From Sorex araneus (Eukaryota > Chordata > Mammalia > Eulipotyphla > Soricidae), in contig NC_073311.1 in the NCBI RefSeq assembly GCF_027595985.1, positions 47,319,963 to 47,383,962 of the forward strand: 64,000 bases of DNA, read 5' to 3'. Of the stretch, positions 9,065 through 18,050 are shown one piece after another. The translations under genes were made by a program, and so were the position numbers. Position 1 is the stretch's first letter; each line of letters opens with the position of its first letter. A model generated the notes under the pieces. It had not been told where the DNA came from and did no database searches. It saw only the letters and a program-made list of their open reading frames with translations.

Positions 9065-10378
9065 TCACACTTTCTCGTGGATCTTCTCCACCTTCAGGAA
9101 GAGCCTGTCCAGGTCGCTGCGCAGGTCCTCCAGCAGGCCCTTGGCCGCCTCCAGGTTGTTCTCGTTGGTCTCGATCTTCACCGAGTAGGCCACCAGGCTG
9201 TCCACGGCAGTCCTGAGCATCTTCAAGTCCGCCTCCACCTGGCCCACGGAGGCCTTGAGGCTGTCCAGGGAGGCCAGGCGGCCCAGCAGGTCGGGGGGCG
9301 GCGCGGGGTCCCGGGCGAGCAGCGCGCGCACCTGCTCCTGCACCTGCTGCAGCGCGCCCGCCGTGCCGGGCAGCTCGCCCACGCTGCGCTTCAGCGCCTC
9401 CACGTCCCCGGCCAGGGCCAGCTGGGCCTCCCCGAGGCTGCGCACGGTGCCGGCCAGGCCGCCCGCCTCCGCCTCCGCCCCCGCCTCCGGGGAGGCGCCC
9501 AGGCTCTGCAGGTGCTCCTGCAGGTCGGCCAGGCGCCGCTCCTGCTCCTCGCTTCGGGACGCCAGCGCCTCCAGGCCGCGGGCCTGCCGGGCGGACACCT
9601 CCTCGGCCGCGGCCACCCCGCTCTCCACGCTCTGCAGCCGCGCGTCCAAGGCCTGGCTCTCTCTCTGCAGGGCTTCCCAGGCTCCGGGCCCGGGGGCGTC
9701 CCCGGCGGCGGCGGGGGTTGGCCGCTGCCGCAGCTCCTCCTCCAGTCTCCCCAGCTGGGCGGGGAGGGGGGCGGCGACCTGCTCAGCCTGGGCCACCCTG
9801 TCCTCCAGGGCCCGCAGGGCCTGGCGCTGCGCCTCGGCTGCCTCCCGGACCTTCTGCTGCTCCTGCTTGAGGCTCACCAGCTCCTTGACCTCGGTGTAGA
9901 CGTCCGACTCCAGCGCGCCCAGGGCGCCCCGCAGGGCCTCCAGCTCGCCGGCCCGGGGCTGGGCGGCCGCCTGCAGCTCCCGCACGGCTTCCCGCAGCGC
10001 CTGCAGCTCCCCGGGGGCCCCCTCCAGGGCCCCCAGCCCCGCCACCTTGGCCTTGACCTCGCTGATCTCCTGCTGGCTGCGCGTCTGCACGTCGGTGAAG
10101 AGGGCGATGTTGTCGTTGATGGACTTGGTGAGCTCCGTCAGCCGCTCCTCCACCGTGTTCTCCAGCGACGTGAAGTCCCGCTCGCGCGCGTCCCGCACCA
10201 CGTGGATGCCGTCCGACAGGTCCTTGAGGATCTCGTTCTGCAGCTTCTGCAGCACCTCGCTGATGCGGTTCAGCTCGCCCTCCCCTTGCTTCACCGCCTT
10301 CTCCGTGGCTTCCTGCCGGTGCTGCGCGCTCCGCAGGACAGACTCGAAGGCGCCGAAGGTGGTCTGCAGGGAATGCAC
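9065..10378 (-). CDS. CKAP4: CKAP4 coding exon 2: luminal coiled-coil domain of CLIMP-63/p63
   Basis: This exon encodes residues 132-568 and the TGA stop (9067-9065). The acceptor CTTCCAG lies just before GTGCATTCC (exon base 10378), giving the join VEQK-VHSLQTTFG, which matches the human protein. This is the ER-luminal rod of cytoskeleton-associated protein 4, which spaces ER sheets and, at the cell surface, has been described as a receptor for DKK1 and for antiproliferative factor. The segment is almost wholly heptad-patterned and Glu/Leu/Ala-rich, with the conserved blocks KLQNEILKDLSDGIHVV, FTSLENTVEERLTELTKSIN, DLKMLRTAVDSLVAYSVKIE and the C-terminus VEKIHEKV. It contains no cysteine and no N-glycosylation sequon that I can find. 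It is uninterrupted and GC-rich at third positions. The protein is 568 residues against about 602 in human; the shortening is mainly in the N-terminal tail. Confidence 0.97.
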   Translation of the reverse strand: MHSLQTTFGAFESVLRSAQHRQEATEKAVKQGEGELNRISEVLQKLQNEILKDLSDGIHVVRDARERDFTSLENTVEERLTELTKSINDNIALFTDVQTRSQQEISEVKAKVAGLGALEGAPGELQALREAVRELQAAAQPRAGELEALRGALGALESDVYTEVKELVSLKQEQQKVREAAEAQRQALRALEDRVAQAEQVAAPLPAQLGRLEEELRQRPTPAAAGDAPGPGAWEALQRESQALDARLQSVESGVAAAEEVSARQARGLEALASRSEEQERRLADLQEHLQSLGASPEAGAEAEAGGLAGTVRSLGEAQLALAGDVEALKRSVGELPGTAGALQQVQEQVRALLARDPAPPPDLLGRLASLDSLKASVGQVEADLKMLRTAVDSLVAYSVKIETNENNLEAAKGLLEDLRSDLDRLFLKVEKIHEKV

Positions 10379-10492
10379 CTGGAAGCAGAGGCCGGGGGTC
10401 AGGCGGGGAAGAGCCAGGGCCCCCCCAACAGGGGAGAGCCCCATCTTCCCCCTGGAGAACCCTCTGCACACAGCTCAAGTCTCCTGAGAGTG

Positions 10493-10494
<2 letters not shown>

Positions 10495-10579
<85 letters not shown>
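10495..10579. repeat. (TG)n microsatellite near CKAP4 acceptor
   Basis: A pure run of about 85 bp reads (CA)n on the CKAP4 strand. Its downstream end is about 116 bases upstream of the exon 2 acceptor. Confidence 0.97.
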
Positions 10580-10580
<1 letters not shown>

Positions 10581-10735
10581 GGAGAGGAAGCGGGAGTCAC
10601 AAAATATGTGGCCACAGTAAAAGGTTCCTGAACACGCAATGGCCAAAACTTTGAAAGTCAAACCAAGGAGTGAATCGGAGGCGTTTCTGACGGTACTGGT
10701 CTGTGTTGTGTTTTGGGGGTCAAGACTAAGAAGCC

Positions 10736-10908
10736 GGGGCTGGAGCAATAGCACAGCGGGCAGGGCGGTTTGCCTTGCACGTAGGCGACCCGGGTTCTAT
10801 TCCCAGCATCCCATCTGAGCACCGCCAGGAGTAACTCCTGAGTACATGAGCCAGGAGTAGCCCCTGTGCATTGCCGGGTGTGACCCAAAAAGAAAAATAA
10901 AAAAGATG
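10736..10908 (+). mobile_element. Family A SINE
   Basis: Near-complete copy (head with an extra G in CAGGGCGGTTTGCC) with a short deletion in the body after CAGCATCCCAT. The tail reads AAAAAGAAAAATAAAAAAG. It is followed directly by another copy. Confidence 0.92.
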
Positions 10909-11081
10909 GGGGCTGGAGTGATAGCACAGCGGGTAGGGTGTTTGCCTTGCACGCGGTCGACCCGGGTTCGAGTCCCAGCATCCATATGGTCTCCGGAGCA
11001 CCACCAGGAATGATTCCCTGAGTGCAAAACCAGGAGTAACCCCTGAGCATCACCGGGTGTGACCCAAAAAGCAAAAAAAAA
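10909..11081 (+). mobile_element. Family A SINE, in tandem with the previous one
   Basis: Complete copy with GGTTCGAGTCC as box B. AAAAAGATG occurs before and AAAAAGATGAAG after it, so this copy probably inserted into the A tail of its neighbour. Confidence 0.92.
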
Positions 11082-11827
11082 AGATGAAGAAGCCTTTACT
11101 TAGGGGGGGCCAACCCAGGGGAGCCTCTAAAGGGTCTAAGATGGTCTGTGACTCAGGCCTTTCTATTCATTCACCCACCCGAGGGCAGGTGGGGGGGCGC
11201 GTCGCAGGCCCTCGAGCTAACACCAGAGCCCCTTGTTTTCTGAGGTGATCGTGGGCGGCAGGTCGAGGGGCCTGGACCCTTCAACCCTGTTCAAACCAGG
11301 AAGATGCCGGTGGGAAAGCCTCAAGCCCACATAGACAGAACCCGAGAGGGCAAGAGGAGACGCTGACGCCCCCTGAGAGGGAAGGAAGGACAGGCTGAGC
11401 TCGGGTACCCTCCCCCCCCGCCCCGGGACTCGCCTCTGAGCTGGGACTTCAGCTGCTACAACTGCATCTAATAGGAACAAAGCAGAGGCAGCCGGGGACC
11501 CCCATAAGGGGGTGCAGGCCTCCGTGGGGCACTTCCGGCTGCCTGTGGTCACATGGCGCTGGGCAAGTCACTGTCTGCACCACAGAACGAGAGTGCCAGG
11601 GTGGCGACGCCCTGGCACACGTCCATCCTCATTACACCCCACCCCAAACAGAGCTGACCCGGGCTCTCCTCCACAAAGCTGGCTGCACGGGCAGGGGCCA
11701 GCGGCCCTACCAACGGACCGGACTCTGTGCAATGGAAAAAGAGAAAAGCCAGAATCTGATGGACGTCCCTGCCCCTCTCGCCCGTCCACAGACCAGCGTG
11801 CCAGCAGGATGCATCCGCCAAACGCAC

Positions 11828-11926
11828 TGAGGAGAAGCCTCCCCAGACCACCCTTGGCAATGAGGAGAAGCCTCCCCAGACCACCCTCGGCAATGAGGAG
11901 AAGCCTCCCCAGACCACCCTCGGCAA
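11828..11926. repeat. 33-bp tandem repeat, three copies
   Basis: Units start TGAGGAGAAGCCTCCCCAGA at 11828, 11861 and 11894, nearly identical. The period is a multiple of three, but the repeat lies inside the CKAP4 intron and has no coding context. Confidence 0.93.
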
Positions 11927-12567
11927 CGACAACAGGGCCTACTGCAGTCGGGGCCCTGCAGGTTTATCTGGTGCGTGCAGCCCTGGGGCTCGGGAGGGTC
12001 TTGATTCAAACACACCCGACGCTAGAGAGACATTTCTGGTGGTCAGGAGAACCTGCTTCAGGGTAATCAAGGACTACTGTCCCCTCTCAGGCAGGATGCT
12101 CTGTGCGAGGACACGGGGAGAGGAAAGGAGAGGGACTGCTTTTTGTTCTGCAAGTGGCAGTGCTTGGGCATGACCTGGGCCGCGCTGGGAGTTCCTACTG
12201 GGTCTGGAGTTTGGAACTTGGGTGTCCCCCCCCCCGGCAAAGCACGCAGCCGTCTGTGAGTGGTCTCGGCCCGGGGACTCTACCTGCTAGAGACAAACCC
12301 TGACACTCTCTGGGTGAACTGAAGGAGGCTGCCAGGCAGCGATGCTCTGCCAGAGATGCAGGAGTCCCTTAGCAACCCGGAACACAGCCAACCTGCGGGA
12401 AAGCCGTGCAGCCTGGGCATGCAGAATCCGTGCGGGGAGAGAGAGGGGCGGCACCTCCGTGCTGTGTCGTGGCTGTCCAGAAGCCCGGGGCCACCACCAG
12501 GAAGGAGAGAAGTTGTGGCCAAGGGGAGTAAGCGGGAGGGAGGCCCGGGGCCCCGTCAGAGAGAGGC

Positions 12568-12745
12568 ATACATACAAACTGCATGTATGCAAACTGGCCA
12601 ACGAGGAAATACATACATATATACATACATACATACATACAAAATGCATATATGCAAAGCTGGCCAACAAGGAAATACATACATAAATACATACATACAT
12701 ACATACATACAAACTGCATGTATGCAAAGCTGGCCAACGAGGAAA
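12568..12745. repeat. CATA-type repeat with embedded longer unit
   Basis: (CATA)n blocks alternate with a segment containing GCATGTATGCAAAGCTGGCC and AACGAGGAAA. The combination repeats about 2.5 times with a period of about 65-80 bp. Confidence 0.88.
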
Positions 12746-12887
12746 CAAGGCTAGCAAGAGGTGACAGATGTGACCGAGCTGCCGTGGCTCATCAGTCTCA
12801 TCTCACCTCTGCCTTTACCCCGGAATGCGCCCACGGGGACAGCCCCGAGAGGGCGGGAAACAGACTCATTTAACTTCCAAACCAGGC

Positions 12888-13045
12888 CCGGGAGCCAGAG
12901 CGACAGGACAGCAGGGAAGGCGCTTGCCTCGCACAGGTGAACCCGAGTTCAATCCCCGGCCCCGCCAGGAGTGATCCTCGAGCACAGAGCCAGGAGGAAG
13001 CCCTGAGTCACCGCTGGGTGTGACCCAAAAAGGGAAAAAAAAGTA
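12888..13045 (+). mobile_element. Family A SINE, diverged and internally deleted
   Basis: The head (CCAGAGCGACAGGACAGCAG), GAGTTCAATCCCC and GTGTGACCCAAAAAGGG are visible. Part of the body after box B is missing. Confidence 0.8.
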
Positions 13046-13068
13046 AGAAATTGAAAAGTAGGGCCTGG

Positions 13069-13292
13069 GGGCTGGAGCAATAGCATAGCGGGTAGGGCGT
13101 TTGCCTTGCACTCGGCGGACCCAGGTTCGAATCCGGACCCAGGTTCGAATCCGGACCCAGGTTCGAATCCCAGCATCCCATATGGTCCCCCAAGCACCGC
13201 CAGGGGTAATTCCTGAATGCATGAGCCAGGAGTGACCCCTTTGCATTTCCAGGCGTGACCCAAAAAGCCAAAAAAAGAAAAAGAAAAAGAAA
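13069..13292 (+). mobile_element. Family A SINE with box B segment triplicated
   Basis: Otherwise ordinary copy in which the 18-bp segment GGACCCAGGTTCGAATCC occurs three times head to tail (13117-13134, 13135-13152, 13153-13170). Each copy carries a complete box B core GGTTCGAATCC. The tail is (AAAAAG)n. Confidence 0.93.
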
Positions 13293-13816
13293 AGCAGGGC
13301 CTGACCACATCCCAGCCTCGTGCTCGCGGTTAAGGCTTCTGGCTTCTGGGTCTTGGTTCTCTCAGCCCCAGGATGGGTCCAGCACAGCTGACGGGATGAA
13401 AACACGAGACTCAGGTGAATTCAGGCACGAGAGCATGAACTGTGCCCAACACACAGCGCCCGAGGCAGGGTCTGCAGCCTCAATGGACCCCTGTGTTAAC
13501 TGAGCAGCTACTACACACGTGGCAGGGCACAGGACCAAAACAGCAGAGGGCTCTCGGAATTCACCGGGCACTGGAGCAGGCAGCTGCGCCCCCTCTCTCT
13601 CCTGTTGCTCATCTGCCAGAAGGGATGCTAACAGTGCTCACAGTGCGAAATGTGGGATGAGTGAAACACTCAGTGAGTCTGGGGGCACTGAGAGATGAGC
13701 ACCTGATACTCATCTGTACACAAGGGCCAGAATGGGTGCCGATCCCACTGCTGATCTGCCACAAAGCCCACGACTGCCTCAGCGGCCAGGAGGGTTCCTT
13801 AAAATCAGGATGATTG

Positions 13817-13995
13817 GGGGCTGGAGGAACTGTCCGGCGGGTAGGACGCTTGCCCTGCACATGGCTGACCAGGGGTTGATCCCCGGCATCCCACACGGTG
13901 CCCTGAGCAACACCCGGAGTAATTAACGCCTTAGCAGAGAGCCAGGAGTTACCCCTGAGCATCGCCAGGCGTGGCCCCCAAAACAAACAAAAGAT
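13817..13995 (+). mobile_element. Family A SINE, diverged
   Basis: Head GGGGCTGGAGGAACTGTCCGG, GGTTGATCCCC, body and a GCGTGGCCCCCAAAACAAAC tail. This is a moderately old copy. Confidence 0.82.
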
Positions 13996-14704
13996 AACCT
14001 TGCTGATGCCAGGTATTGCCAACACAACTACGCGATGGGCTCAACCTTAGCACAGAGGGTTCGAGCCACAGCACCACCAAAAGAGATGGAGGGGACCCTC
14101 CCGCTGCCCTGCACAAGGACGGGAGAGCTGAACCTGCGACGGGGAAGCAGAGGAGAGAGGCTGAGTTCAATCTCAGCTCAACTCTCCTGGGACACCCTCC
14201 TCCCTCCCCGTGACGCCCGCACGGGCAGGGCCACTGCCGTCTCCCCTGGTTCAGGATAACCCGGCGATGCTCAGCGCCTTCTCTCTGGGACCACCTGCTC
14301 CCCGCACCCCCGGGTTCTGGGCCCCTGGAGGACTCCCCAGCCCACTTCTGCACGGCCCCCTGCAGTTTCCCCTGGATGGAGACCTCCTGACGCGGCCGTC
14401 TGCGCCCTGAGCTCCAGTGCTCATCCCTGGGAGAGCCCCACGTGAAGCCAGCGCACCTATCAGACTTCCGCAAATAGTGTGACTGACCCGGCAAGTGGGT
14501 GGGTGCACGAGGCTGGCGATGATCCCCCAGCAGTCTGTCTTCCTCAGAAGATGCGGCAGGCGCCAGGCTGCCTACTTAATTCCCTGAGGGCGGCCCCCTC
14601 CCTCCGCCTGCAGCAGCGTGGGGGGCTGACTCATCCCAGAGAACTGGCTCTGCTAGTCTTGAGAGAGGCAGGTTGGCCCATCCCAAACCCCCCGAACCCA
14701 CCCA

Positions 14705-14723
14705 CCCCCCCCCCCCCCCCCCC
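14705..14723. repeat. Poly(C) run in the CKAP4 intron
   Basis: About 19 consecutive C on the plus strand, after a CCCACCC lead-in. Assembly length may be uncertain here. Confidence 0.85.
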
Positions 14724-15908
14724 GCCACGCACAGCCCCCTGACAAAAGTTTGAGAACTTGGTGGGACAGCCAGCACGGGAGGGGTTGGGGGTGGGGGGAG
14801 GGCAGCCTTTCCTGGCTTCCAAGCAGTGGCGGGATTTTTTTTTTTGTTTCCACCCAGCAACCAATCCAACTTCCTCGGAGTGATGACTTTTAAGTGGAGG
14901 GCAGAAGAGGAAGATGAGATGGAGAGGCGTGGATCTGGGCTGAAAGGGGTGCCCATCTGCAAGGGTGCAAGGGACCTCCCTCCCCCCATGGGACCTTGAT
15001 CCAGGGCACTCAGCCACCCACCAGCTGAGGCCTCATCACCTTCGCTTGACCCTGCCCGGCCTCAATCTTGCAATCTGGAAAATGGGAGTCTTAAAAGCAG
15101 CCAGGCCTACCTACCTCCCTCCTCCGGGAAGGGTGTGGGGATGAGGCAACAGCTGACTAAGACCTCCGCAGACACCACATAAATGGGCCCGTGCTATTAT
15201 CAAGCACCAGGAGACAGGGTGGGAGAGGAAGGGGGGCTCCACCATTTCCCTCCAGACTTGCCCTTCAAGCTTAAGCGGGCTATTTCAAAGCCCCTGGAAC
15301 CAAGAAAGAGGGGTGGGGGGGGGGCGTGCAGAACAGAGGGGGTGTGTAACAGAGTGCCCCGGGGGCCTTTGAATCTGAACTTGACACGTGAGCAGGCTTC
15401 CTCTCCTTCCCTGCCTGCTCCCTGCTCCTGGTTACCAGTCTGGCTCAGCTGGTGTGCCCCGGGCGGGCAGGGCCGAGGTGAGGCCTGGCCCCACGCGCCC
15501 AGGGGTGCCCGGCTGCCGTGCCAAGCTCCTCTGCAGACAGCTGTGCCCATTCAGCGCTTTCTGAGCCAAGAAGGATGAGCTTCCCCCGGGGCGGGCGGGT
15601 GACTGGTCACCTCGCGTGTCCCGCACTGGGCGCACCCGCACCCCCGGCCCGCCTTCCCCCCACTCCGGGCCGCGGTCACTGACAAAGAGGGTCTGGGGTC
15701 CGCCGGGGGGGGGGGGGGGTCGGAGGTAGAGGTGCCGGGGAGGGGAGTGGTCCAGCCGGGAGGGGTTGGGATGGGTTCCAGAGGCTGGGGGTGGGGGCGC
15801 GGAGGGGGAGGGCGTCTGGATGGTGAGTGCGTCCGGGGAAGCGGACCCGGGGGGTGGGGGTGGGGGTGGGGATGGGGGGAGGGCTGGGGGAGGGGGCGAG
15901 AGACCCAC

Positions 15909-16301
15909 CTTCTGCTCGACGCCCTGCAAGCCCCGGCCCAGCTCCTCCCGCTGCCGGGCCAGGTCCTGGTGGCTGCGCCGGACCTGCTGCACCTCGTCCA
16001 GGACGTGGTGCACGCCCCAGCCCGCGGCGGCGGCGGCGGCGGCGAGCGCCAGGTAGAAGAGCAGGCCGAGCGCGCGGCCCAGGGGGCGCGGGCAGCAGGC
16101 CGGGGCGCCGGCGGCGGGGGCGGCCCTGGCGCGGTGGCCGGCCCGGCCGTGCGGCGGCGGCGGCGGCGGCGGCGGCGGCTGCGGCGCGGGCGGCGGCTTC
16201 TTGGCCACGTCATCCGCGCCGCCCGTCGGGTGGGCGCCCCTGTCCGCGGGGCTCGCGGCGCCGTGGCCGCCCTTGGAGCCCCTTTGTTTGGCCAAGGGCA
16301 T
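15909..16301 (-). CDS. CKAP4: CKAP4 coding exon 1: cytosolic tail, palmitoylation site and transmembrane anchor
   Basis: This exon encodes residues 1-131. The start ATG (16301-16299) opens MPLAKQRGSKGGHGAASP, which aligns with the human start. The cytosolic tail (1-73) is basic, the part that binds microtubules in the known protein, with a proline run at about 41-50. Cys69-Cys70 just before the membrane match the position of the palmitoylated cysteine (human Cys100). A hydrophobic Leu/Ala segment (about 77-94, LGLLFYLALAAAAAAAGW) is the signal-anchor of this type II protein. Conserved HHVLDEVQQVRRSHQDLARQ starts the luminal stem. The exon ends AAG/GTGGGT in phase 0. Residues aligning with human Ser3 and Ser19 are Leu3 and Ala19 here, while Ser17 is kept. 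The His/Gln/Gly/Ser-rich part of the human tail is shortened. Confidence 0.95.
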
Positions 16302-16377
16302 GGCGGGCGGCGGGCGCGGGGCGCGCGGGGCGCTGGCGGCGTCGGAGCGGCCGGGAGCGGGCCGGCGGCGCGGGAGG

Positions 16378-16426
16378 AAGGAGGAGGAGGAGGAGGAGGA
16401 GGAGGAGGAGGAGGAGGAGGAGGAGG
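16378..16426. repeat. (GGA)n microsatellite at the CKAP4 promoter
   Basis: About 49 bp of GGA on the plus strand, 77 bases upstream of the CKAP4 ATG. It is a polypyrimidine run (TCC)n on the gene strand. Confidence 0.95.
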
Positions 16427-16569
16427 GGAGGAGGGAGGGACGAGGGGGAGGAGGGCGCCGACCCCGCCTCCCGGGGAGGGCGGCCGGAGCCCGGGCCGGG
16501 CGGACCTGCCACGCACGCGGGGGTCGCCCCTCCCCCTCCGCCGCAGCCTCGGCCGGGGGGTGTGGGAGC

Positions 16570-17095
16570 GGGCTCGAGGGGTCTCCGGAAGCCGGGGGCC
16601 GCCGGGTGGGGGGGCGGGGGCAGTACTTGGGGGTCTCCGGAAGCAGGGGGTGGCCTACGGGAGATGGTCGGGGGTCTCCGGGACCTAGGGGTGGCCTATG
16701 GGAGTGGTCGGGGGTCTCCGGAGGCCGGGGACTGCCAGGGGTGGGTGTGGTCTGGGGTTTCCTGAAGCCGGGAACGGCCTAGGGGGAGTGATCGGGGGTC
16801 TCCGGAGGCCGGGGACGGCCTGAGGGGTCTCCTGGTGCGGGGAGCGGCCTAGGGGTGGTCGGGGGTCGCTGGAGGCCGGAGACCGCTGGGGGGGGGGGTG
16901 TCTGGGGTCTCCTGAAGCCGGGAAACGGCCTAGGGGGTGATCGGGGGTCTCCGGAGGCCGGGGGCGGCCCGGAGGGAGGGTCTGGGGTCTCCTGAAGCCG
17001 GGGAACGGCCGAGGGGGTGATCGGGGGTCTCCGGAGGCCGGGGGCGGCCTAGAGGGGTGTGGCCGGGGGTCTCCGGAGGCCGAGCACGGCCCGGG
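16570..17095. repeat. GC-rich minisatellite upstream of CKAP4, unit about 39 bp
   Basis: About 13 tandem units begin GTCTCCGGAGGCCGGGG or GTCTCCTGAAGCCGGG and continue CGGCCTAGGGGGTGATCGGG with length variation. Two unit types alternate in the right half, giving a dimer of about 79 bp. Several units carry CpG-rich G-run clusters. Confidence 0.92.
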
Positions 17096-17889
17096 GTGTG
17101 CTGCCGTGGGCCCGGCGGGGTCTGCGGGGCGCCGGGCGGGGAGGGTGTCGCGCCGTGTCGCCCAGGGGTCTGCTGGGCCGGCGGCGGGAGGGGTGGAGGC
17201 GGGGCGGGAGGCGCGGGGAGGGGCCGAGAAGCCGCTCGACGTGGAGGTTGGGGCTGGGCGGGGGCCACGGGGACCCCGGGGATAGGTGGCCGCGGCGGGG
17301 CCGGCCCGAGGAAGGCCAGGGAGGGGCCGTCTGAAGCCCCATCCTTTGCATCCCGGGAAGAGAAACGGCCGGTGCGCCCCGAAACAAGCCCCACCCCACC
17401 CCTGGTTCCTCTCTGCGTGGACGCGGGGAAATCCCGGCCGCCCCTGCCTGCGGCCTTTGCAGGGCCCGGGCTGCAGAGGCCACCAGGCCGGCCGGCTGGT
17501 CGGCTCCGTAAGCCCCGACTTAGCAGAGATTGCGGCCAGCCTGCTACAGGGGCTCACGTCCACTGCTTCCCCCTCCCCCCCCCCCCCCCCCGCGACCCCT
17601 GTGGACGCTGGTTCTTATTCTGAAGCTTTTAAGGTTCCCACTGCCCCCGTGCAGCCTGACCCCTGCCCTTCCTAAGGACAGGCGGGAGCCGCGTGCCGGG
17701 GTGTGAGGAGGTGAGAGGGGGCAGCCTCCTGCCAAGGGACCTCGCACTGCCGGTGGTCCCCGGTCCCGACATAAAATAATGGAATAATATAATGCCAGGC
17801 TGTGCAAACCCAGCGTGTGCTTAAAACCTGTAAGGTAGGAACTATTGGTTTTAATGTTTTTTTGAAACATGATTTTAAAACACTTGTGG
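17096..17889. other. GC-rich sequence grading into unique intergenic DNA
   Basis: CpG-rich to about 17560, with a C run at 17575-17591, then ordinary single-copy DNA. Open frames in the GC-rich part are not supported as genes. Confidence 0.5.
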
Positions 17890-18050
17890 GCCACACCGGG
17901 TTGGTATTAAAGGCTTACTCCTGCCTCAGAGCTGAGGGGTCACCCCTTGGCGGACTTGGGGTACTCTGTGCGGTGCCAGCGATCAAACCTGGATTGGCTG
18001 CTTGCAAGGCAAGTGCCCTGCCCACTGCGCTATCTGTCGCTGGGCCTGGG
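17890..18050 (-). mobile_element. Family A SINE, old
   Basis: The reverse complement shows the head at about 18050-18000 (GCCCACTGCGCTATCTGTCGC on the plus strand) and the body toward 17890. Heavily diverged, with no clear duplications. Confidence 0.65.

Larger units (their letters stand above)
10379..15908 (-). other. CKAP4: CKAP4 intron
   Basis: A single intron of 5,530 bp has donor GTGGGT (15908-15903) and acceptor TTCCAG (10384-10379). It splits the gene after Lys131 in phase 0. It contains five family A SINEs, a long CA repeat close to the acceptor, a 33-bp minisatellite and a CATA-type repeat. The unlisted part (11090-11820, 11930-12560, 13996-15908) is GC-rich single-copy sequence with no exon I recognise. 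Confidence 0.93.
7930..16380 (-). other. CKAP4: CKAP4 transcription unit (approximate limits)
   Basis: This is the span of the gene from an estimated start in the GC-rich promoter (about 16380, inferred because known CKAP4 5' UTRs are short) to the cleavage site expected 15-25 bases past the AATAAA at 7955-7950. It has two coding exons separated by one intron of 5,530 bp, and the gene reads leftwards. The coding ends and splice sites are firm; the transcript ends are inferred. Confidence 0.8.
16302..17560 (-). promoter_or_regulatory. CKAP4: CKAP4 CpG-island promoter and 5' flank
   Basis: Extremely GC- and CpG-rich DNA directly upstream of the CKAP4 start codon, continuing the GC-rich exon 1. 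No TATA box is evident at a sensible distance, which is typical of a housekeeping CpG-island promoter. A (TCC)n run on the gene strand (16426-16378) probably lies at or near the transcription start. Farther out lie a minisatellite (16570-17095) and GC-rich unique sequence with G runs. The exact start site is not determinable from sequence alone. Confidence 0.75.

Noticed and set aside
8981-10654. 557-residue open frame on the plus strand
   Set aside because: It is the antisense of CKAP4 exon 2. The minus-strand frame encodes the recognisable coiled-coil protein; the plus frame is a by-product of GC-rich, codon-biased DNA.
15551-16765. Long Pro/Arg-rich and Gly-rich open frames over the CKAP4 promoter and exon 1 in other frames
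   Set aside because: High GC content removes stop codons. Only the frame starting at 16301 matches a known protein and splices correctly.
16378-17095. Promoter repeats as a telomere-like or centromeric signal
   Set aside because: Units do not match telomeric or satellite motifs. They are a local GC-rich minisatellite.
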